Source: Malus domestica
Taxonomy: Eukaryota; Streptophyta; Magnoliopsida; Rosales; Rosaceae
Length of the DNA stretch: 64,000 nt
Direction of reading: 5' to 3'
Assembly (NCBI RefSeq): GCF_042453785.1
Contig: NC_091673.1
Span: forward strand, 13,983,501 to 14,047,500
Numbering within the stretch: position 1 is the first letter of the stretch; each line of letters starts with the position of its first letter. Shown one piece after another: positions 58,280-64,000 of this stretch. Made by a program: the position numbers and the translations under genes. The notes under the pieces were generated by a model. It was not told the DNA's origin. It was given only the letters and a program-made list of their open reading frames with translations, and did no database searches.

Positions 58280-59540
58280 TTTACTCACATTCGAGAAAAC
58301 ACTCCCAACAAGATTGCTTGCTCAAAAATCAAAGAGGCACCACTCTCCGAATCTCGAGAGCCAGACTCCCAACAAGATTACTTTCTCAAAAATCGAAGAG
58401 ACACTGCTCTCCGAATCTCAAGAGCCAGACTCCCAACAGGATTACTTTCTCAAAAATCGAAGAGACACTACTCTCCGAATCTCAAGAGTCAGACTCCCAA
58501 CAGGATTGCTTGTTCGAAAATCGAAGAGGCACCGCTCTCCGAACTTCGAGAGCCGGATTTCCTTGGATAAAGCTTGTCTGCAATCTTCACACACAATATC
58601 AGCTTTCTAGATACCACAAACCACTTTTTCAAAGCGCTCTGACAAAGTTAAAACATGTGAAGCTTGCAGCTCCCACTATATTGCTATGACCAAGAAGGGT
58701 AAAGGAATAGCATTATTACTTGCTCAAAAATCGAAGAGACACCATCTTCCGAATCTCGAGAGCCAGACTCCTAACATGATTACTATCTCAAAAAATCGAA
58801 GAGGCACCGCTTTCCGAATCTCAAGAGCCAAACTCCCAATAGGATTGCTTTCTCAAAAATTGAAAAAGCATCGTTCTCCGAATCTCGAGAGCCAGATCCC
58901 CGACAGGATTGCTTGTTCGAAAATCGAAGAGGCACCGCTCTCCGAACTTCGAGAGCCGGATTTCCTTGGATAAAGCTTGTCTGCAATCTTCACACACAAT
59001 ATCAACTTTCTAGATACCACAAACCACTTTTTCAAAGCGCTCTGACAAAGTTAAAACATGTGAAGCTTGCAGCTCCCACTATATTGCTATGACCAAGAAG
59101 GGTAAAGGAATAGCATTATTACTTGCTCAAAAATCGAAGAGACACCACCTTCCGAATCTCGAGAGCCAGACTTCCAACAGGATTACTATCTCAAAAAATC
59201 AAAGAGGCACCGCTTTCCGAATCTCAAGAGCCAGACTCCCAATAGGATTGCTTTCTCAAAAATTGAAAAGGCACCGATCTCTGAATCTCGAGAGCCAGAT
59301 CCCCAACAGGATTGCTTGTTCGAAAACCGAAGAGGCATCACTCTCCGAACTTCGAGAGCCAGATTTCCTTGGATAAAGCTTGTCTGCAATCTTCACACGC
59401 AACATCAGCTTTCCAGATACCACATACCACTTTTTCAAAGTGCTCTGACAAAGTTAAAACACGTGAAGCTTGCTGCTCCCACTACATTGCTACGACCAAG
59501 AAGGGTAAAGGAATAGTATTACTACTTGTTGTTAGGGAGA
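58280..59540. repeat. Higher-order tandem repeats (403-bp units of ~64-bp monomers)
   Basis: Monomers of about 64 bp (CAAAAATCGAAGAGGCACC, CTCCGAATCTCGAGAGCCAGA, CTCCCAACAGGATTGCTT) are repeated, and blocks recur at an exact offset of 403 bp: the motif TTGCTATGACCAAGAAGGGT starts at 58681 and 59084, and a near copy at 59487. The palindromic CTCGAG core of the monomer gives open frames on both strands that are not genes. Confidence 0.9.
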
Positions 59541-60654
59541 CTCCTATATATGTCGACCTCCATCCTCCACGGACAGGCAGACCTGCAAAAATGCTCAACC
59601 CTTCCTCATATCTAAGAGGGCACTCCCAACGAAGCCTCTCGAAATACTCATCTTTCTTCCCCCCCCAATAATACCTATGCAAACCAGCCACACCAGAGCA
59701 AGAGTATCTTATATCATCAGGGTCAAAAGCAAGAGTATCCCATATCATGCTTTTTCCCTGTCTTTTCCTTTGCCTTTGTTCTTACCTGTAAGACAAGGAG
59801 AAAGAGAGCAATCAGTCAGCACTTGGAATCAAGCTTCCAGTCAGGAACTGACTGCCTGGAACCCCTTGCCTGATTACTTACCTGGCATTGCTCTCGAGTA
59901 CTCATCTTCAACATCTTATGCTTCCAGTAAAGATACCACATCTGCCTGAGGAACAGATAGGGCAAGGGAGAAGGATACAAGGAAGCATGTGGAGACAAGC
60001 GCAACAGAACACGTGCCGATTCATCTATTACTTCGTCAACAGCAAAAGTATCCAATATCATCAAGGTCGAACGCACTCTTGATTTGATGGACTTGTTTTG
60101 ACCCTCAAATTCTTGAGTCGGCCTTATACTCTGAAGGAAACCAGAAAACCCTCCAGCCCAGTTCAAGAATAAGCTTATGGAAAGTTACTTCTTCAAAAGC
60201 AAAAGTATGTCATATCATCTCTTCTCCATTTGCTTCTCCTTATCCTTGTTGTTGTTTACGACACAAGGAGAAGGAGAACAATCAACCAGAAGTTGAAGTC
60301 GAACCTCCGATCCAGGTTGCTTGCTTGGAAGTCTGATTGCTTACCTTATCTGTTACCTCTTTCTGCAAATCTCCTAGCTCGGCGACTTGGGGGACTCATA
60401 CTATAGGGTTTTGTATCGCACTTGACCAAGCCCGAAATTACAAGTAAGCTTCAAGTGAAATTGATACATTACCTTGTGCATCTTCATCAGTTAAAGATAC
60501 CACCCCTGGATAGAGGAAAAGTACTTCCAGAGAACATGTCACATCTACGTATGAGACAGATAAGGCAAGTGAAAATGATACCACACTTCGGTACTTAGAA
60601 GTTTCGTGATTACTCAATGGCTGGGATCTTGCAAGTCCCCAACCGAGAAACTTC

Positions 60655-60680
60655 CCTTACTCGGGAACTTAGGGGAGCAT
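60655..60680 (+). other. Polypurine tract region
   Basis: Purine-rich AGGGGAGCAT directly precedes the right LTR, the usual primer for plus-strand DNA synthesis. Confidence 0.6.
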
Positions 60681-61195
60681 TGTTTGTACCATACTTGACC
60701 AATCCCGAAACTACTGAGCACCAGTCAATGTTATACCGTCAAGAACCCAAAAGAGTTTCCTTCCAACTAGGAGGCCAATCACAGCGCGACACATGTCGAC
60801 ATCAGAAGCCAATCATAGCGCGACACGTGTCAACATCAGAAGCCAATCACAACACGACACGTGTCAATGTCAGAATGAAACTTGAAACTCTCTTCTATAA
60901 ATAGAGATCATTCTCTCACAATATTTCCTAATGTCATTTGTACTAAATCATTCACTAGTACTCACTAAAGGAGAGCTTAAACCTATGTACTTGTGTAAAC
61001 CCTTCACAATTAATGAGAACTCCTCTACTCCGTGGACGTAGCCAATCTGGGTGAATCATGTACATCTTGTGTTTGCTTCCTTATCTCTATCCATTTACAT
61101 ACTTATCCATACTAGTGACCGGAGTAATCTAGCGAAGGTCACAAACTTAACACTTTCTGTTGTACCAAAGTCCTCACTGATTTTGTGCATCAACA
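60681..61195 (+). repeat. 3' LTR of nested element
   Basis: 515 bp, 27 differences to the left LTR by eye (about 21 transitions and 6 transversions), no length change. Confidence 0.95.
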
Positions 61196-61417
61196 TATTT
61201 TATTATGGATTTATGAGATGAGGCTTTGAGCTTTTGAGCTCCGATGATTTGATATGAGATTTTGAGATATATTTTCGGTGCTTATCTAATGGGTTATCAT
61301 ACAACACATACACATAACGGAGTATGTAGACGTCTATGGCCATAGGACACAATTGATAAGATTTATGACATATTCCCAGCTTCACTAGCCAGGGGCTAGT
61401 GTCGGTGTGTTATGTGT

Positions 61418-61423
<6 letters not shown>

Positions 61424-61474
<51 letters not shown>
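61424..61474. repeat. (GT)n/(AT)n microsatellite
   Basis: TGTGTGTATG then an AT run, inside the right half of the outer solo LTR. Confidence 0.9.
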
Positions 61475-61475
<1 letters not shown>

Positions 61476-61479
61476 ATTT

Positions 61480-61660
61480 CTTATTTGGCGTAGCCTAGAG
61501 TCGTACAGCTTCACCTTCAGGTGATGGACCCCTATTTTCTTCTCTGGCATAACCCAGAGTCGTACAGATTCACCTTCGGGTGATGGACCCCTATTTCTTT
61601 CACTAGCGTAACCCGATGTCGTACAGCTTCACCTTTGGTGATGGTTATGCCTTCGGGCCA
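61480..61660. repeat. 70-bp tandem repeat in outer LTR
   Basis: Three units with GTCGTACAG, TTCACCTTC and GGTGATGGACCCC. Internal LTR repeats of this kind are common and non-coding. Confidence 0.85.
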
Positions 61661-62250
61661 CTATGATACCCCTAATTGAGTACATCATTGATGAGATTTA
61701 CAGATTTACCTTCCGGTGGCGATATCAACATTATTGAGCATTATTTTACACGTACATGTTTTATGAATGTTTTCATGACATGCTAGAGTTTTCAGAAAAC
61801 CTACTATGTAGTACTATATATGTGTTTTCAAAACAGGAGGTTAGTATGTTTAGAAAGAAAATGGTTTTCTTATTATTAATATTAGAATTATAAACTTTGG
61901 TCCACTCACCCTTTGTTTTGCACCCCCTTCAGGAGTTAGAGTCGAGGCATACAATCCCTGCGTCAGGGCACTTCCGCATAGGTATCTTCGAGTTTTCTCA
62001 AAGTAGAAACCACTCTTTTGTTCGTATCATTTTATATTAATTCTTTCACATTATTCTTAATTAGTTGTATGCTTTGAACACGTTCCTGCAATTGCATACT
62101 TCATTGTATTCAAATTTACATATTTTATTTACGTTCGTTCCTTCTTTCTAATTTGCATGCATGTTGAAATAGCTTCGTCACTCTTGGGTGTCAGCCAGCA
62201 CGTGCCTACCCTAGTATATAGGGATATTGGGGTCGGGGCGTGTCATTTCT

Positions 62251-63339
62251 CCTCGTGTGACTTAATTCCGAAGCATTGAAATTAGAAAAATGAGTGGCTA
62301 AAATTGTCTAATACTCTCTAATCCATGTTCTCTTGCTAACCACAAAATTAAAATTTAAAAAGCCACACTTTTTGGGGAACAAGGGATTTGAAGCCATACT
62401 TGCTCTCTTGTGGATGCAAGCAACGACACATCCTCAACTAAAACCAATATCTCAAAAAATCACAAATTTGAAACACTCCAATATTTGTCGGTAAAACCCA
62501 CATTAAAGGTTGGTGAAAACGATTATGAGGGATTTAGTTCAAGATTTCAAGTGTCTTTGCTAGTGCGTTTTCAATAATTACAGTATTGCTTTTGTGCAAA
62601 TGATGATTAGCATTTGAGGAAAGTAGATCTAATCACAAAATGAAAAGTAAAATTTGGGGATTTAAAACCCATTTAGAATGATAATCAAGTACACGAGTGC
62701 TTCATTCCCTTGCTTTATTAGTGCTTCAATTGTGTTGGTTAACCATTTGAGAGATACTTTATACTGTTGTTACCCTAGCAGTGGATTGCACCGACAAGAC
62801 GGATCAATTCCTTACTAATCAACACCGATAATTTTTCATAACTTGCATATTGGCATAATATGTGTGAGGAGCACAAAAGGGATCAGTATAATTAGTTACT
62901 GAAAGTCATACATTATATATATATATTATAATTTATCAAACTTTTGAGGCAATTCTTTCATTTCTTGATATAATTAATAGTGAAACCATTCATTATATTG
63001 TAAAGCGTATATAACAGTATTAACTTCCCGAACATGAAATTTGTACTGTGTCTAGATTCTTGTGAGGAAGATAAATAGCAAGGTACTTTGAAAAGATGGA
63101 GTGGATGGATGACATAAACCCACCACGAAATTGGAATGACAAGCAAGAATTAACCTACCACATTTTGACCAAATAGGAGTGACGAGTGCGTTTTGTCACT
63201 ATTGCATCAACAAACAGGAAAAGGAAAACGTTTTAACCACAGCCCTAGCTATAAAAAAAAAACTAATCAAGATCAAAACCCACCTAATTAAACCACCACA
63301 AAGTTAACTAATTTCAATAAAATAGTAGCGGTGAAGATT
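62251..63339. other. Intergenic, no gene recognised
   Basis: AT-rich sequence with no supported ORF or repeat structure. The promoter of the following short gene should lie at its right end. Confidence 0.5.
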
Positions 63340-63738
63340 ATGGCTTGCAAAGAGGGTAATTTTGTTGATGTGTCTTGTTTCTTTTTGTTTGAAGGAAGTG
63401 CAGATTCAGAGGCAGCAGATCATCAGACTACTGCTCCTCTCAGAGCTAACAACACTAACACAGCAGTGGTACTACTTGAAGATGATAAGGATGCAGAGTC
63501 ATGTAGCTCTGGTACATTTGGTGTTTGCGTTCATAATTACTCTAAGGATCGCGTAGAAGATCAGCGTCCGCCACAGAGTTGGGGTCGTAGCATGGTGTGG
63601 CTGCAGTACTCAGATGGAGCAGCCAAAGGATATGAGGAAGAAGAAGTGGAATCAAAGCTGGTTGGTGTACTTGGCAACATGGATGAAATGGAGGATAGCC
63701 TCTTTTGGAAAACTTGCATGGCAGTAGGGTACCCATGA
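63340..63738 (+). CDS. Short acidic protein, family not identified
   Basis: ATG at 63340 opens a 132-codon single-exon frame (MACKEGNFVDVSCFFLFEGS...) that ends FWKTCMAVGYP. The middle is acidic (LEDDKDAESCSSG, YEEEEVESK). No signal peptide or known domain. The acidic 'DDxDAESCS' run and the C-terminal Phe-Trp...Cys...Gly-Tyr ending faintly resemble a group of small plant proteins of unknown function. An alternative of a very short intron (about 40 nt) near 63357-63400 is unlikely in plants. Real expression is unproven. Confidence 0.5.
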   Translation: MACKEGNFVDVSCFFLFEGSADSEAADHQTTAPLRANNTNTAVVLLEDDKDAESCSSGTFGVCVHNYSKDRVEDQRPPQSWGRSMVWLQYSDGAAKGYEEEEVESKLVGVLGNMDEMEDSLFWKTCMAVGYP

Positions 63739-63849
63739 ATATTTTATGAATTTAAGTGTTGTTTTTTTAAATAGAGAAAATGTCACGGGATATGTTTATA
63801 CTACTTATTTTGATGCATGTCATATGTGCGGGCGTTAGTATTACAGTTT

Positions 63850-63985
63850 AATGTATTTTTTTTTTCATTTGTATGTGAGAGATCTTAGGTTCGACTCTTA
63901 TGGATAACGAGTTCGATATCTAATTGTAGCTGGCTCATTGTGTGACTTAGTTCAAATTTCCCCACTAATGTTGTTGTATCAGAAA
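63850..63985 (+). repeat. SINE-like element, diverged copy 4
   Basis: TTTGTATGTGAGAGATCTTAG, GGTTCGACTCT and 'gctggctcattgtgtgac' match the layout of the family at 23421, with more changes. Runs close to the window end. Confidence 0.45.
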
Positions 63986-64000
63986 GGAAAAAAAAAGAAA

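Larger units (their letters stand above)
52271..61195 (+). mobile_element. Nested non-autonomous gypsy element (gag-bearing LARD type)
   Basis: Two 515-bp LTRs (52271-52785 and 60681-61195) each start TGTTTGTACC and end CATCAACA. The 5-bp target duplication TATTT is perfect (52266-52270 and 61196-61200). I count 27 differences between LTRs (about 5.2%), mostly transitions. Between them lie a broken gag, no visible protease, RT, RNase H or integrase, several tandem arrays, and an intact antisense ORF. A polypurine tract precedes the right LTR. It must have moved using proteins from another element. Confidence 0.95.
50784..62245 (+). mobile_element. Outer solo LTR (about 2.5 kb), gypsy-like, split by a nested element
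   Basis: The outer element starts TGTAACGACC at 50784 and ends GTGTCA at 62245, with perfect 5-bp duplications TTTCT at 50779-50783 and 62246-62250. Removing the nested element and one copy of its target repeat leaves about 2532 bp. No internal region or second LTR exists, so it is a solo LTR. The ends (TGTAACGACC, GGGTCGGGGCGTGTCA) resemble Del/Tekay-type plant gypsy LTRs (inference). A 70-bp tandem repeat lies in the right part. Confidence 0.9.

Noticed and set aside
58225..59520. Several open frames of 60-150 codons on both strands, rich in RHHSPNLESQ-like phrases
   Set aside because: They are by-products of the 64-bp tandem monomers lacking stops in some frames; no start context and no protein family.

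Overview
This is a plant nuclear window: AT-rich, with many-exon genes bounded by GT/AG introns, a nuclear tRNA gene, and dense transposon debris. The repeat families (a SINE-like family with a tRNA-type B box, several MITEs, a gypsy LTR opening TGTAACGACC and an Athila-like LTR opening TGATAGGAGC) look to me like those of woody Rosaceae, most likely apple or pear. The species call is inference from memory; no database was searched.

Layout. 1.3-20.8 kb (+): a 34-exon gene for a SPLAYED-type SWI/SNF chromatin-remodelling ATPase (SYD), with QLQ, HSA, helicase and SnAC regions, AT-hooks and a very long low-complexity tail. My exon chain keeps frame throughout, uses two GC-AG introns, and ends in a 1-nt frameshift that removes the last residues. 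Its introns hold a copia-like LTR, a Stowaway-like MITE and a truncated Au-like SINE. 21-31 kb: a gene-poor transposon region with a dead cyclophilin retrocopy, SINE-like copies, a probable Helitron and a complete 2.2 kb solo LTR. 31.5-34.4 kb (+): a DnaJ protein with two DUF3444 domains, coding region in one exon. 35.4 kb (-): tRNA-Pro(UGG). 36.3-41.8 kb (+): a nine-exon tandem-BRCT protein with N-terminal nine-residue ETQ repeats, an MDC1/BCP-like DNA-damage mediator. 42.8-46.3 kb (-): an eight-exon RINGv (C4HC3) membrane E3 ligase. 49.0-50.4 kb (+): a small, apparently shortened membrane-protein gene. 50.8-62.2 kb: a 2.5 kb solo LTR split by a younger 8.9 kb non-autonomous gypsy element, both with perfect 5-bp target duplications. 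63.3 kb (+): a short acidic orphan gene.

How the parts relate. The host genes are independent plant transcription units, not an operon. SYD and the BRCT protein both act on chromatin, but I see no evidence of co-regulation. The most unusual structure is the nested element. Its gag is broken by three stops and a frameshift and no pol is visible, yet it carries a clean 224-codon coiled-coil ORF on the opposite strand, near-perfect to perfect 34-bp palindromes in a tandem array, and a 403-bp higher-order repeat. Exon boundaries were placed by hand from splice signals, frame continuity and family knowledge.
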